A stretch of DNA of 64,000 nt, taken from an uncultured Marinicella sp. GTDB lineage: Bacteria; Pseudomonadota; Gammaproteobacteria; Xanthomonadales; Marinicellaceae. This document shows positions 17,091 through 26,336 of the stretch, piece after piece (within the stretch, counting starts at the first letter, position 1; each line of letters opens with the position of its first letter). Made by a program: the position numbers and the translations under genes. The notes below the pieces were generated by a model that saw nothing but the letters and a program-made list of their open reading frames with translations, ran no database searches and was not told where the DNA came from. The stretch spans positions 1-64,000 of the forward strand of contig CANNAM010000006.1 in the NCBI GenBank assembly GCA_947502595.1, given 5' to 3'.

Positions 17091-17103
17091 CAAACCGTGT
17101 TTC
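17091..17103. promoter_or_regulatory. PsrA-consensus-like inverted repeat in APE leader
   Basis: CAAAC, three bases and GTTTC match the published Pseudomonas PsrA consensus (G/C)AAAC-N2-4-GTTT(G/C) at every position. It lies one base before the chosen ATG of the APE operon, about 60 bases downstream of the likely transcription start, where a bound repressor could block transcription or hide the ribosome binding site. By simple base odds about one such site is expected by chance in 64 kb, so this is a lead only. Confidence 0.3.
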
Positions 17104-17163
17104 AATCCATTAATTAAGGTACCGAGTCAGAGACAAGGCTTTCCAAGGTGTTGGTAAAACTGT

Positions 17164-17192
17164 ATTATACAAGTTTCAATTAAATTTATTCA
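17164..17192 (-). promoter_or_regulatory. Likely promoter of the aryl polyene operon
   Basis: On the minus strand a perfect TATAAT is at 17164-17169. At 17 bases the -35 (17187-17192, TGAATA) is poor, so an activator or an alternative sigma context may be needed. Transcription would begin near 17157, giving a leader of about 67 bases. The intergenic space is shared with the plus-strand gene at 17210. Confidence 0.4.
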
Positions 17193-17209
17193 GAGGGAAT
17201 TTAACCGCC

Positions 17210-17641
17210 ATGATAAAAACAACTGCTTTCATAATTTCATTGGGTTTATTTTGTACAACGGCGATGGCCAGAAACGATTTATTGACATTTCCATTCAATG
17301 CTGTGGTTGAACAGGCTTATGCGGATGGTATTTTAGACCGGTCTATCAGCTTTAAATTAGCTGGCGCCTCACCTACTGATGTGAAGCAAAACTATGGTGA
17401 ATTTAGCAGTAATAAAAAAACCAATGCTGTTGGGAAAAGTGATGAAAAAGCCTGTAAGTGGGTGTTGCTATCGGTATTAAAATCTTTTCAAGCCAGGGCC
17501 AAATCATTGGGTGGTAATGCAGTTATTAATCTTGAGAGTAATTATAAAAACAAACGCTATTCTGATCCCAATTCATTTCAGTGTGGTGCCGGCACAATTA
17601 TGGCCGGCGTAGCCATGGTGGGTGAAGTGGTTGAATTATAA
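17210..17641 (+). CDS. Small secreted protein, YbjQ-like repeat fold (uncertain)
   Basis: 143 residues with a cleavable signal peptide (TTAFIISLGLFCTTAMA). The mature part contains FQARAKSLGGNAVINLES, a pattern shared with secreted proteins often mislabelled 'excinuclease ATPase subunit' and resembling YbjQ-type domains (helix, then G-x-NAV strand). Two cysteines (CKWVLL and FQCGAG) could form a disulfide in the periplasm. AGAGGG lies about 12 bases before the ATG. Function unknown; it is divergent to the APE operon but not obviously part of it. Confidence 0.65.
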   Translation: MIKTTAFIISLGLFCTTAMARNDLLTFPFNAVVEQAYADGILDRSISFKLAGASPTDVKQNYGEFSSNKKTNAVGKSDEKACKWVLLSVLKSFQARAKSLGGNAVINLESNYKNKRYSDPNSFQCGAGTIMAGVAMVGEVVEL

Positions 17642-17690
17642 AACCGGCGGTCTAAAATGCGACAGCTTGATTTGATGTAACCCAACTCAA

Positions 17691-18908
17691 TCAGCTCCCT
17701 GCCTGGCTCAACAACCATTGTTTGATTGGTTTGATTTGGTTCAGGCGGTTCATACCAAATGCACGCAACCCCTTAATGGCGGCATTATGACTGGTGAATA
17801 GGTGATGCAATGCGTGCATGGTTTCTGAGGTTTTATGCACTTCAGCCAGGCGAACTCTTTGGTATTTTTTCAATGCATGGGCCAACGCGGCTGAGTCTTT
17901 TAAGGCCACTTGGTTGAGTTTTTCTACCAAGCACTCAGCATCTGCGAATCCAAGGTTCACTCCTTGCCCGGCCAACGGGTGGATGGTATGAGCTGCATCA
18001 CCTAACAGGGCCACACGGCCTCGGTAAAAGGCTTTGGCGTATGCTTTGTTCAACGGGAAAGCTGCCCGCTCACTGCACAATTCAAGGTGGCCAAAATCAC
18101 GGTTGATGTGGGCTTTTAAGCCATTGACGAAATAACTTTCATCGGCTTTCAGCCAATGCTCAACTTGGTCATCTGGCAAGCTCCATACCATCGAAAACAA
18201 ACCATCATTCATTGGCAGTAAACCAACTGGACCACCTTGATTGAATGCTTGTAACGCAGTGTTATTTGGTGCTTTTTCCAGCGTCAAATATGCCACCAAG
18301 CCATGCTGTTGGTAGGATTTTTGTACAGATTCTATACCCAGCTGGGTCCGTACTTGTGAGCGCGCACCATCGGCCCCGAGCAGTAAATAGCCACTCAAGG
18401 GCAAGGAGCCGGCACCCTCACCAGTATGGCCAACGGCGGTTTGAACCTCAAGATTAAGGCAGACTTTTCTGCCCGTATCATCAAATTCAGTCATGCTTGA
18501 CTTGTAGTACACATCAATGTTGCTGTGTTCATTGGCTTGGCGTTGTGCCGCTGCTATGGTTTGCTGATTTTCAATGATGGCACCCAACACCTGTTGGCTG
18601 TCACTGTTGAATTCAATTTCACCGGTTGAGTGGTTGTCCCATACTTGCATATGCTGGTAATAGCCAACGCTGTTGTGGTGCCAATGTTGACTGATTCCTA
18701 ACCGTTCAAACAAATCTAAATTATGCTTAGAAATGGCAGCCACTCTTAAATGCCGTGCAGCCAAATGATCTGAATCCATGCGGCTGTAGAGACTTTGTTC
18801 GCGGGCTTCTACCAGTGCCACTGTGTAACCTTGCTCGGCCAATAACAAGGCGGTTACCGTCCCCACCATGCCTGCACCATTGATGATGATGTCATAATGT
18901 TGTGTCAT
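17691..18908 (-). CDS. UbiH/UbiF/COQ6-family hydroxylase, UbiI-like
   Basis: 405 residues of the ubiquinone flavoprotein hydroxylases. The FAD motif INGAGMVGTVTALLLAEQG is at the N-terminus, the DG motif LLGADGARSQVR in the middle, and the second FAD motif LLGDAAHTIHPLAGQGVN near residue 300. By similarity to VisC/UbiI it probably hydroxylates C5 of the octaprenylphenol ring in the aerobic pathway. UbiF or another ring position cannot be excluded. It overlaps ubiH by ATGA and is the last gene of the ndk-to-ubi block. Confidence 0.8.
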   Translation of the reverse strand: MTQHYDIIINGAGMVGTVTALLLAEQGYTVALVEAREQSLYSRMDSDHLAARHLRVAAISKHNLDLFERLGISQHWHHNSVGYYQHMQVWDNHSTGEIEFNSDSQQVLGAIIENQQTIAAAQRQANEHSNIDVYYKSSMTEFDDTGRKVCLNLEVQTAVGHTGEGAGSLPLSGYLLLGADGARSQVRTQLGIESVQKSYQQHGLVAYLTLEKAPNNTALQAFNQGGPVGLLPMNDGLFSMVWSLPDDQVEHWLKADESYFVNGLKAHINRDFGHLELCSERAAFPLNKAYAKAFYRGRVALLGDAAHTIHPLAGQGVNLGFADAECLVEKLNQVALKDSAALAHALKKYQRVRLAEVHKTSETMHALHHLFTSHNAAIKGLRAFGMNRLNQIKPIKQWLLSQAGS

Positions 18909-20122
18909 CGCAATCCACCTGCGGTTTTAAATAACGCTTTTTTTAAACTTAGACTGGCATTGACTGCCACCAAACCCATAGATCGACATGCATTGACCAA
19001 TGGTTCATCTATTTGAAACCAAGTCATCAAATCATCGGTGTAATTCAAGGTTCTTTGCTGGTCTGCATCCGATGCTTGCTGATAGGCTTGCAGTACCGAT
19101 TCACTGCCTAGACATTGACCCTGCGCTTTCGCCATTTGTAGCTGTGCGCTGAGGCGCTTGATGCCCCGCACCGCCAAATTCAAGCCTTGGGCCGATACTG
19201 GACTGACGGCATGTGCGGCATTGCCCATCAACACCACCCGCTTGGCATGTTGCACAGGCACTTTAATCTGATATATTGGATAACTGCTGCGTCGACCCAG
19301 TTGCTGAAACTCACCGGCACGGTAACCGAATTGTTGTTGCGCTTGTTGAATAAAGGTTGGCTCATCTGCTGCCAGCATTGCTGCCGCTTGAGCAGTAGGC
19401 ATAGACCAGACAAAACCAAAACGATTGTTGAATGGCAACAAGGCCATAGGACCATAAGCTGTCAGTCGTTCAAAAGCATGGTTGTGGTGTCGTTGCGAAG
19501 TGGTGATGTTACAAACAATGGCGCTGCGCTGATAGGACTTGATTGCAGTGGCTAATTTTAATTGTTGCCTGATTGCTGATTGTACACCATCGGCACCGAC
19601 CATCAATTGTGCTGTAACGGCTACTGTCTCAGCAACTTGGTGTTCGTTTGTACGCTCGACCGTTAGGTTAATGTGTTGCTCTGTTGCGGCAAATTCCAAC
19701 AGTTTGGCAGGTTGCATATGGTCTATCAATGGCTGTTGTTGAACCGCTTTGAGTAAAACATTGGCCAAAGTTTTGGCAGCCACCACATGTCCCAATTGTG
19801 GTACATCCAATTCATCTTTGGTAAATTGCACCACACCAAAATGCCCTTGGTTAGAAACATGTACATGATCAATGCTGGTTACATGAGGTTGAACTTCTGA
19901 CCACAAGCCCAAGGCCTGCCAAAACAGCTGCGATGAGGGATTAATCACCAAGGTGCGGTCATCAAACTGCACTTCAGTATTGCTGTCTACTTGTTGCGCT
20001 TCGAGCAGCACCACAGCAATGTCTTGCTGCGCCAATGACAACGCCAACGCCATACCCACCAAGCCACCGCCAACAATGACTACTTCTGTATCATTGGTCT
20101 CAATTGATTGTTGTTCAGGCAT
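18905..20122 (-). CDS. UbiH-like 2-octaprenyl-6-methoxyphenol hydroxylase
   Basis: 405 residues. FAD motif [22 protein letters not shown] motif [13 protein letters not shown] and second flavin motif [18 protein letters not shown]. UbiH uses oxygen and NAD(P)H to hydroxylate C1 of the ubiquinone ring precursor. A UbiH-UbiI pair as neighbours is normal in gammaproteobacteria (often with pepP), but here the pair follows purF, overlapping its stop by eight bases. Confidence 0.82.
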   Translation of the reverse strand: MPEQQSIETNDTEVVIVGGGLVGMALALSLAQQDIAVVLLEAQQVDSNTEVQFDDRTLVINPSSQLFWQALGLWSEVQPHVTSIDHVHVSNQGHFGVVQFTKDELDVPQLGHVVAAKTLANVLLKAVQQQPLIDHMQPAKLLEFAATEQHINLTVERTNEHQVAETVAVTAQLMVGADGVQSAIRQQLKLATAIKSYQRSAIVCNITTSQRHHNHAFERLTAYGPMALLPFNNRFGFVWSMPTAQAAAMLAADEPTFIQQAQQQFGYRAGEFQQLGRRSSYPIYQIKVPVQHAKRVVLMGNAAHAVSPVSAQGLNLAVRGIKRLSAQLQMAKAQGQCLGSESVLQAYQQASDADQQRTLNYTDDLMTWFQIDEPLVNACRSMGLVAVNASLSLKKALFKTAGGLR

Positions 20123-21587
20123 TGCCCTGTTTGGCTAAATCATTGCGTTGAATGCCGATTTTTTCAAAATACTCAGCACTCACATCAGTGACGTATTCAT
20201 TGGAAAAACACGATGAATCAAAGCGGTCAATTTTAGGGTTACCCTCTAAACAAGCAGCCTCTAAATCTTCTAGGGTTTGATAAATCAAACGATCAGCACC
20301 TAAAATCTCACATATTTCATCTTCAGTGCGGTTGTGTGCCACCAACTCTTCAGAAACAGGCATATCAATACCGTATACATTTGGGTACCTTACCGGAGGT
20401 GCAGCAGAGGCGAAAAATACTTTTTTAGCACCTGCTTCTCTGGCCATTTGAATGATTTGTTTTGAAGTGGTACCACGCACAATCGAATCATCAACCAGCA
20501 ATACATTTTTATTGCGAAACTCCAGATCGACTGCATTCAGTTTACGCCGCACCGATTTCACTCGCTGGTCTTGACCAGGCATGATGAAAGTGCGCCCTAT
20601 GTAGCGATTTTTAATAAACCCTTCACGAAATTTCACACCCAATGAATAGGCCATCGGAATGGCACTGGTTCTTGAAGATTCGGGAATTGGAATCACCACA
20701 TCAATGTGCTCATCAGCCCAGCGAGTTTTGATTTGTTCAGCCAGCTTTTCACCCATTCTTAAACGGGCTTTATAAACCGAAACATCATCAATCATAGAGT
20801 CAGGACGAGCGAAGTACACATACTCAAACACACAAGGTGACAATTGGCTGTGCTCTGAGCATTGTTTTTTATGTAGTTTCCTGTCATTGGTGATAATCAC
20901 TGCTTCACCAGGGGCGACATCGCCTATCAGTTCAAAATCATGTTGATCCAGTGCAATGCTTTCTGAAGCCACCATGTACTCATCTTCAGCACCTTCATTT
21001 TTTCTGATGCCATAAACCAATGGCCTGATGCCGTTCGGATCTCGGAAGGCAATGATGCCATAGCCTGGAATGATAAGGACGTTGGCATAGGCGCCTTTAC
21101 AGCGCTTATGCACCCTGGAAACTGCATGAAATATGGCGTCAGGGGTGATCAGTAAACCGGAGGCATTTTGCAACTCATGAGCAAACACATTGAGCAGCAC
21201 CTCTGAGTCAGATTGGGTGTTGATGTGACGGCGGTCCTCGGCGAATAGTTCTTTTTTTAATTGATCGGCATTGTGTAAATTACCATTGTGCGCCAAAGCA
21301 ATGCCAAACGGTGAATTGACATAAAAAGGCTGTGCTTCTTCAAAATTACTTGAGCCTGCAGTGGGGTACCTAACATGTCCTATGCCAGACAGACCTTTAA
21401 GTTTTTGTGCACTTTCAGACCTGAAAACATCACTGACCAAACCATTGTTTTTAACCAGCTCTAACTTGCCATCTTCACAGGTTGCTATACCCGCAGCGTC
21501 TTGACCGCGGTGTTGCAAGATGGTTAAACATTCATAAATCGTTGAGGCCACATCGTGGTTGCCTATTACACCAACTATTCCACACAT
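20115..21587 (-). CDS. purF: Amidophosphoribosyltransferase
   Basis: 490 residues. The protein starts MCGIVGV, so Cys2 becomes the N-terminal glutaminase nucleophile. [14 protein letters not shown] and the PRPP-binding loop [17 protein letters not shown] are intact. It makes phosphoribosylamine from PRPP and glutamine, the first purine step. It starts in a TAATG overlap with cvpA, the classical cvpA-purF order. Confidence 0.96.
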   Translation of the reverse strand: MCGIVGVIGNHDVASTIYECLTILQHRGQDAAGIATCEDGKLELVKNNGLVSDVFRSESAQKLKGLSGIGHVRYPTAGSSNFEEAQPFYVNSPFGIALAHNGNLHNADQLKKELFAEDRRHINTQSDSEVLLNVFAHELQNASGLLITPDAIFHAVSRVHKRCKGAYANVLIIPGYGIIAFRDPNGIRPLVYGIRKNEGAEDEYMVASESIALDQHDFELIGDVAPGEAVIITNDRKLHKKQCSEHSQLSPCVFEYVYFARPDSMIDDVSVYKARLRMGEKLAEQIKTRWADEHIDVVIPIPESSRTSAIPMAYSLGVKFREGFIKNRYIGRTFIMPGQDQRVKSVRRKLNAVDLEFRNKNVLLVDDSIVRGTTSKQIIQMAREAGAKKVFFASAAPPVRYPNVYGIDMPVSEELVAHNRTEDEICEILGADRLIYQTLEDLEAACLEGNPKIDRFDSSCFSNEYVTDVSAEYFEKIGIQRNDLAKQGNA

Positions 21588-22198
21588 TACAGTTCAGGTT
21601 CCGGTTCCGGCGTAAGATTGTCTGCCTCTTGCGAGGCAGGTTCTTCACCATTTTTTGGGGTGTTATTTTTCAAAGCCGGATTCAGAGTTTGCTTAAGTTG
21701 TTCCGGATCAATGAAAGAGAAATATTCAGCCAAATCTTCTGGCATTTGTTGTTTAACCCAACCGGCCAACTTGGCAAATTGGGGTGTTAATCGTGATTCT
21801 GTCCACCAAGGGTCTTTGGAAAATGGGGTGGCCTGTAAAAACAACACCAAAGCAGTGACAGCAATGACACCACGGCCCAGCCCAAAAAACATCCCAAAAA
21901 AGCGGTCAGTTGCTCCCAAGCCAGTTTTGCTGATCATTTTACCCACCAGGTAATTAATCATGCCACCAATGATAAGGGCGGCTAAAAACAAGGCAACAAA
22001 GGCGATTAAATGTCTGGCCGAAGGCAACTCAATGAAGCGCTCTAACCAGCTGGCCCCTTGATCAACAAAGGTCCAAGCCAACCAAAAGGCCCCCACCCAA
22101 ATCAACAAGGACAAAACCTCACGTATCAAGCCTCTGAACAAACTGACAACCACCGAAAGCATCAAGACCGCCAGAATTGTGAGGTCAAACCAGTTCAT
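21587..22198 (-). CDS. cvpA: CvpA family membrane protein
   Basis: 203 residues. Four membrane helices (about 5-25, 30-48, 65-88, 102-122) and a proline/glutamate-rich C-terminal tail. [21 protein letters not shown] at the start and [15 protein letters not shown] in the fourth helix are typical. CvpA is needed for colicin V release in E. coli and for envelope fitness; its molecular role is not settled. It lies one base after dedD and overlaps purF. Confidence 0.9.
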   Translation of the reverse strand: MNWFDLTILAVLMLSVVVSLFRGLIREVLSLLIWVGAFWLAWTFVDQGASWLERFIELPSARHLIAFVALFLAALIIGGMINYLVGKMISKTGLGATDRFFGMFFGLGRGVIAVTALVLFLQATPFSKDPWWTESRLTPQFAKLAGWVKQQMPEDLAEYFSFIDPEQLKQTLNPALKNNTPKNGEEPASQEADNLTPEPEPEL

Positions 22199-22199
22199 T

Positions 22200-23201
22200 T
22201 TAATTGACTATTTGTCCTAACTCATGGGTTTTAATTAAGCCATCTAAATTCAGTTTTTGTTTGATCTCAGTTTGCGTTTGTTCTGCATCGATTTTTTCCA
22301 TCAGCGGCCCAATTCTTAATCGGTACAACTGCACACCTTTGCTGTTGGTAACAACGTCAACAAAACCATTGAAACCGGCAGCCTTGACTTTATTACGTAA
22401 TTCGATGGCATTGTTCTTGGCAGAAAAGCTTCCAAGTTGAACCACCCAGCCCATTTGACCTTGACTGGCCATTTGAGTTACTTCATCGACATTCAGTGTC
22501 ACCACTTTAGGCGCACCGATATTCAGCTTTAACTGATTGACTGATTTAACATATGCATTGGCTGACTGTTCATCCTGATACAACTCTTGTGACCAAACCC
22601 GATAAAGTTTAAGACCAGGGTGGTACTCAACGATGGCTTTGATGTTTTTTTGTAATAAAGCGCTTTTGACCTTTTCGGCATTTCCTGGTTGTGAAAAACT
22701 ACCTAATTTAACTCGCAAAACCTGATCTAGCACTGCGTTGTTGTTTGGTTTACTTAGTTCTTTTACTGGCACCTCTGCGGGCTTTGACACCACTTCAGGC
22801 TTAACTTCTGCTGGGGCAGTTTCAATCTGTTCTTGAACTCTTTCTTGAGGCTGGGCCTGAACCTTCGAGTCAGGCTCATTAGGTGTGTTGGTTTCTGCGG
22901 GGGTATTTTCTACTGATTTAGTGGGTTGTTTAGATGCTTCTGTTTCAATCAACCGTGCTTGCTGCTTATTCACCACCAGTTCTGCTTCACTGGCCGGCAT
23001 CTCAATGGTTTGTGCCACAGGTTTATCAATATCAAATTTTTTGATTTCGAGGTTGTTTTCACCCGCTTCTGGGATATTGATACTGATGCTTTGTTGGTTT
23101 TTTTGTTCTACATCACCATCAAACAACATGGGAACAAATATAACAGCCAAAGCAATGATGACTGATGCACCGATTAATCGTTGTTTTAATTCTTGATCCA
23201 T
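22200..23201 (-). CDS. DedD-like SPOR protein with two SPOR domains
   Basis: 333 residues. One N-terminal membrane helix (GASVIIALAVIFVPMLFDG) anchors a Pro/Glu/Gln-rich linker (about 70-165). Two SPOR-type repeats follow: RVKLGSFSQPGNAEKVKSAL (about 167-240) and WVVQLGSFSAKNNAIELRNK (about 252-325). SPOR domains bind denuded septal peptidoglycan, placing the protein at the division site. E. coli DedD has one SPOR domain and about 220 residues, so this is a longer, doubled version. Position before cvpA-purF supports the DedD assignment. Confidence 0.82.
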   Translation of the reverse strand: MDQELKQRLIGASVIIALAVIFVPMLFDGDVEQKNQQSISINIPEAGENNLEIKKFDIDKPVAQTIEMPASEAELVVNKQQARLIETEASKQPTKSVENTPAETNTPNEPDSKVQAQPQERVQEQIETAPAEVKPEVVSKPAEVPVKELSKPNNNAVLDQVLRVKLGSFSQPGNAEKVKSALLQKNIKAIVEYHPGLKLYRVWSQELYQDEQSANAYVKSVNQLKLNIGAPKVVTLNVDEVTQMASQGQMGWVVQLGSFSAKNNAIELRNKVKAAGFNGFVDVVTNSKGVQLYRLRIGPLMEKIDAEQTQTEIKQKLNLDGLIKTHELGQIVN

Positions 23202-23212
23202 TGATTATCCAT

Positions 23213-24514
23213 TCATGTGTTACAGTTACTCGCACTGTTTATATTGAGTTGAGATTGCAAAAATGTCAGCAGTTCTTGGTAAGACATTTGTTGTTGGCCA
23301 AAGGCCCTGTCTTGAAGTGCTTTGACTGCAAAAACCTGTTGAGCGAACTCTTCTTCCCCTATTATTATAGCGAATTGTGCGCCTGATTTATCGGCTTTTT
23401 TGAATTGTGATTTGAAAGAAGCCTGACCCATATGCAACATCATTTGTAAACCAGGAACGGCAGCACGAATTGATTCAGTCAGTTTTATCACTTGGTCATC
23501 AGCAATCGACTTATCCCTAATGAAGTACACCTGAGCTTGTGGTTTCGGTTCCCAGAGTTTATGCTCTAAGATAAGTTCTACCAGCCGATCTAAACCCATT
23601 GCAAAACCAGTTGCTGGGGTGGCTTTACCACCTTGCATTTCAACCAAACGATCATACCGACCACCGGCACATATTGTACCTTGGGCCCCTAAATCATCAG
23701 TGATCCACTCAAAAACATTGTGGGTATAATAATCTAAACCACGAACCAATTTTGGGTTCACTTGGTAGGTCAAACCACAGGCATCAAGAATGTCACACAA
23801 GCCTTTAAAGTGTTGTTGAGATTCAGTGCTCAAGTAATCTTTAATCAATGGCGCGCTTTCAATCACTGTTGCCATGGCTGGGTTTTTAGAATCCAATATA
23901 CGCAAGGGGTTGCTGTGCAAGCGTTTTTTGGCTTCCTCATCCAGTAGCTCGAGGTGTTGTTCAAAGTATTTTATCAACACTTCACGGTAAGTTGCCCTAC
24001 ACTCAGCTGTGCCCAGGGTATTGAGTTCTAGACGGACATTTTTCAAACCTAATTGTTGCCACATTTTGTGAGTCATCAACAACAGCTCAGCATCCACATC
24101 AGGACCTGGGAAACCAAACACTTCTACGCCGACTTGTGAAAATTGGCGGTTGCGGCCTTTTTGTGGCTTTTCGTAACGGAACATAGGGCCACTGTACCAG
24201 AGCTTTTGCGGGTCATTGAAAATCAAACCATTTTGCAAAACCATGCGTACAGTCGATGCCGTGCCTTCAGGGCGCATACTGATGGAATCGCCCTTACGGG
24301 TTTCAAAAGTAAACATCTCTTTTTCAACCACATCAGTAACTTCACCAATTGCAGAATGAAACAAATCGGTTTTTTCTAAAACTGGAAAGCGTATTTCTTG
24401 GTAGCCATATTGGCTTAATAGGTCAGTTATGATGGATTCTAACTTCTGCCACACCCAGACTTGATCGGGTGTTACATCATACATGCCTCTGAGTCGACTG
24501 ATTTTATTGCTCAA
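23213..24514 (-). CDS. hisS: Histidyl-tRNA synthetase
   Basis: 433 residues of a class II aminoacyl-tRNA synthetase. Motif 2 RYEKPQKGRNRQFSQ, the histidine motifs LVRGLDYYTHNVFE and AGGRYDRLVE, and motif 3 GFAMGLDRLVELIL are all present. The start is TTG at 24514, because SNKISRLRGMYDV aligns with the family N-terminus and no ATG is available; AAGAG precedes it. It is separated from rodZ by 109 bases and from dedD by 11. Confidence 0.95.
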   Translation of the reverse strand: MSNKISRLRGMYDVTPDQVWVWQKLESIITDLLSQYGYQEIRFPVLEKTDLFHSAIGEVTDVVEKEMFTFETRKGDSISMRPEGTASTVRMVLQNGLIFNDPQKLWYSGPMFRYEKPQKGRNRQFSQVGVEVFGFPGPDVDAELLLMTHKMWQQLGLKNVRLELNTLGTAECRATYREVLIKYFEQHLELLDEEAKKRLHSNPLRILDSKNPAMATVIESAPLIKDYLSTESQQHFKGLCDILDACGLTYQVNPKLVRGLDYYTHNVFEWITDDLGAQGTICAGGRYDRLVEMQGGKATPATGFAMGLDRLVELILEHKLWEPKPQAQVYFIRDKSIADDQVIKLTESIRAAVPGLQMMLHMGQASFKSQFKKADKSGAQFAIIIGEEEFAQQVFAVKALQDRAFGQQQMSYQELLTFLQSQLNINSASNCNT

Positions 24515-24623
24515 AATAAAGCTCTTGCAAAAAAGGGGTATTTTATACGAGCCAACTGATTAGATACAGTGTCTTGTCTATTTGAATACGATCAATTGCC
24601 CAACTTTTCTTGACACAATCGAC

Positions 24624-25583
24624 TTAAGAGCTGGGTGTTAATGGCCAATTAAAGTCAGCAATGTCTTTTTTGATGTGTTTTGATAATTCAACCGCATTGT
24701 TATTGATGCTGATTTGCAATGATTGGGCATTACCAATTCTGAAGTGAATCGGTTCATCAGCATAGTATTCCACAATACCAGGACCCAACAAATCTTGTAC
24801 AATATTGTCACCATTCTGGGTTTTAATGGCAACCCAAGCCTGGTCTTCTAAGTCGAGTTTAATCGCATAGCCACCGGTAATTTGATTGGTAGATGCATTG
24901 GCTGAATCAATTGGTTGGCTTGAAGGCACAGCAATGACACCCTCCTCTTCTTGCAACACAGCCTCAGTTTCGTTGGTTGCCGAATCTTCAGAATTGAATG
25001 GCGTATAATCGCCTGCATCACCGGTCTCAACAGCTTGATTGCTGCCATCATCAACAACAACATTGGGGCCTGACACTTGTGGAATCAACGAAGAGTAAAT
25101 GATTTTCTTATCTGCTTTTGTATCACTTGAATCTGCGATAGCAATATTTTCAGAAACCACACCGGTTTCGTTCAACGACCATTTATCCCAAATAAAATAA
25201 AAACTCAAACACAGCATACCCAATAATGCCGTTCCCACAGTGTATTTGCCCAAGTGATTAGATTGACGTTTAACCCTGGCCAATGGACTGGTGCCCATTG
25301 CACCTGAAAACTTCAACTGTTTATGCTGCAAATACTCAGTTGGCATTTGCGCCAACACCGCGGCTGGATCAAGCCCTAACATTTTGCAGTAATTGGTGAT
25401 ATGGCCGCGAATAAAAGTAGGCGCCCCCAGTTTATCAAACTCACCTGTTTCGATATAACGAACAAAATCTTTACTGACTTTCATGCCATTGGCCATCACT
25501 TCAACTGGCATGTCCTGTTTTTTTCTGTATGCTTCCAGAGCATTTAACTCTGGCGCTTCAATATTTTGGGTTGTGTTTTTCAT
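24624..25583 (-). CDS. rodZ: RodZ-like cytoskeletal helix-turn-helix membrane protein
   Basis: 319 residues. An N-terminal XRE-type helix-turn-helix (about 15-80) contacts MreB in characterised RodZ proteins. A single membrane helix follows (YTVGTALLGMLCLSFYFIW, about 113-131), then an acidic, Thr/Ser-rich periplasmic linker and a C-terminal DUF4115 beta domain (about 235-310). The conserved order ispG-rodZ-pilW-rlmN is kept except that ispG is absent between rodZ and hisS. Confidence 0.87.
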   Translation of the reverse strand: MKNTTQNIEAPELNALEAYRKKQDMPVEVMANGMKVSKDFVRYIETGEFDKLGAPTFIRGHITNYCKMLGLDPAAVLAQMPTEYLQHKQLKFSGAMGTSPLARVKRQSNHLGKYTVGTALLGMLCLSFYFIWDKWSLNETGVVSENIAIADSSDTKADKKIIYSSLIPQVSGPNVVVDDGSNQAVETGDAGDYTPFNSEDSATNETEAVLQEEEGVIAVPSSQPIDSANASTNQITGGYAIKLDLEDQAWVAIKTQNGDNIVQDLLGPGIVEYYADEPIHFRIGNAQSLQISINNNAVELSKHIKKDIADFNWPLTPSS

Positions 25584-25595
25584 GTACTGTGCTTG

Positions 25596-26336
25596 TTATG
25601 ATTTATTGAGTTTACGCAATTGTGCTAAATATGAATCAGCTGCTTTGTCATTGCCCATTTTCTTTTCAACTTCATAAGCCACTTTGAGAACTTTTTCATC
25701 TAAAGTGGTTAAACCTTCAAGTCGCTGAATGAAAGCTCGGGCTTTCATGGTGTCACCATTGCCAGCAGCAATAATAACCATGTTGTACAAGGACACCGTC
25801 ATTCGAGGGTTTCTTGCCAGCGCTTGTCTGAAATGCTTTTCAGCTTGTTTGTGCTCATCAGCCTTCATCAAACACACACCGGCATTTTCATGAACGGTTT
25901 CAGGGGTGCGATAAAAAGGATTGGCTAAGGTTTTTTTATAGTATTCAACAGCTTCTAGATAATGTCCAGTTTGGCACAAAAAAGTACCATAGTTATTTAG
26001 AATCACTGGATCATTGGGCGCATGTTTAACCGACAGCTTATAATGTCTGGCGGCATCAACATCTGCATTCATTGTAGAATAAACTGTGGCAATTGCAGAG
26101 TGTGCAATGGCTAATTTGGGATTGTGTGCCAAGGCACGTTTGAATTTTTCTAAAGCAATTTCATAATCATTGCGTTCAAAGTAAGCAACGCCCATTTTGA
26201 CATTCAACATGGCTGGTGAGTCTTCAGGTTCAGATTGAGAATCTGTGTCTTGATATTGCCGGTTTGTTTTGCCGCCAGATTGTGCACAACCAACCAACAG
26301 CAAAATCAGCAATGGCAATATACCGATCGTTTTCAC
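25596..26336 (-). CDS. pilW: Type IV pilus biogenesis lipoprotein PilW/PilF (TPR)
   Basis: 246 residues. Lipoprotein signal with lipobox LLLVGCAQS, then about five or six TPR repeats (NVKMGVAYFERNDYEIALEK, HSAIATVYSTMNADVDAARH and so on). PilW/PilF is the pilotin that brings the PilQ secretin to the outer membrane. The start is GTG at 26336 in a GTGA overlap with rlmN. No other pilus genes are in the window. Confidence 0.88.
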   Translation of the reverse strand: MKTIGILPLLILLLVGCAQSGGKTNRQYQDTDSQSEPEDSPAMLNVKMGVAYFERNDYEIALEKFKRALAHNPKLAIAHSAIATVYSTMNADVDAARHYKLSVKHAPNDPVILNNYGTFLCQTGHYLEAVEYYKKTLANPFYRTPETVHENAGVCLMKADEHKQAEKHFRQALARNPRMTVSLYNMVIIAAGNGDTMKARAFIQRLEGLTTLDEKVLKVAYEVEKKMGNDKAADSYLAQLRKLNKS

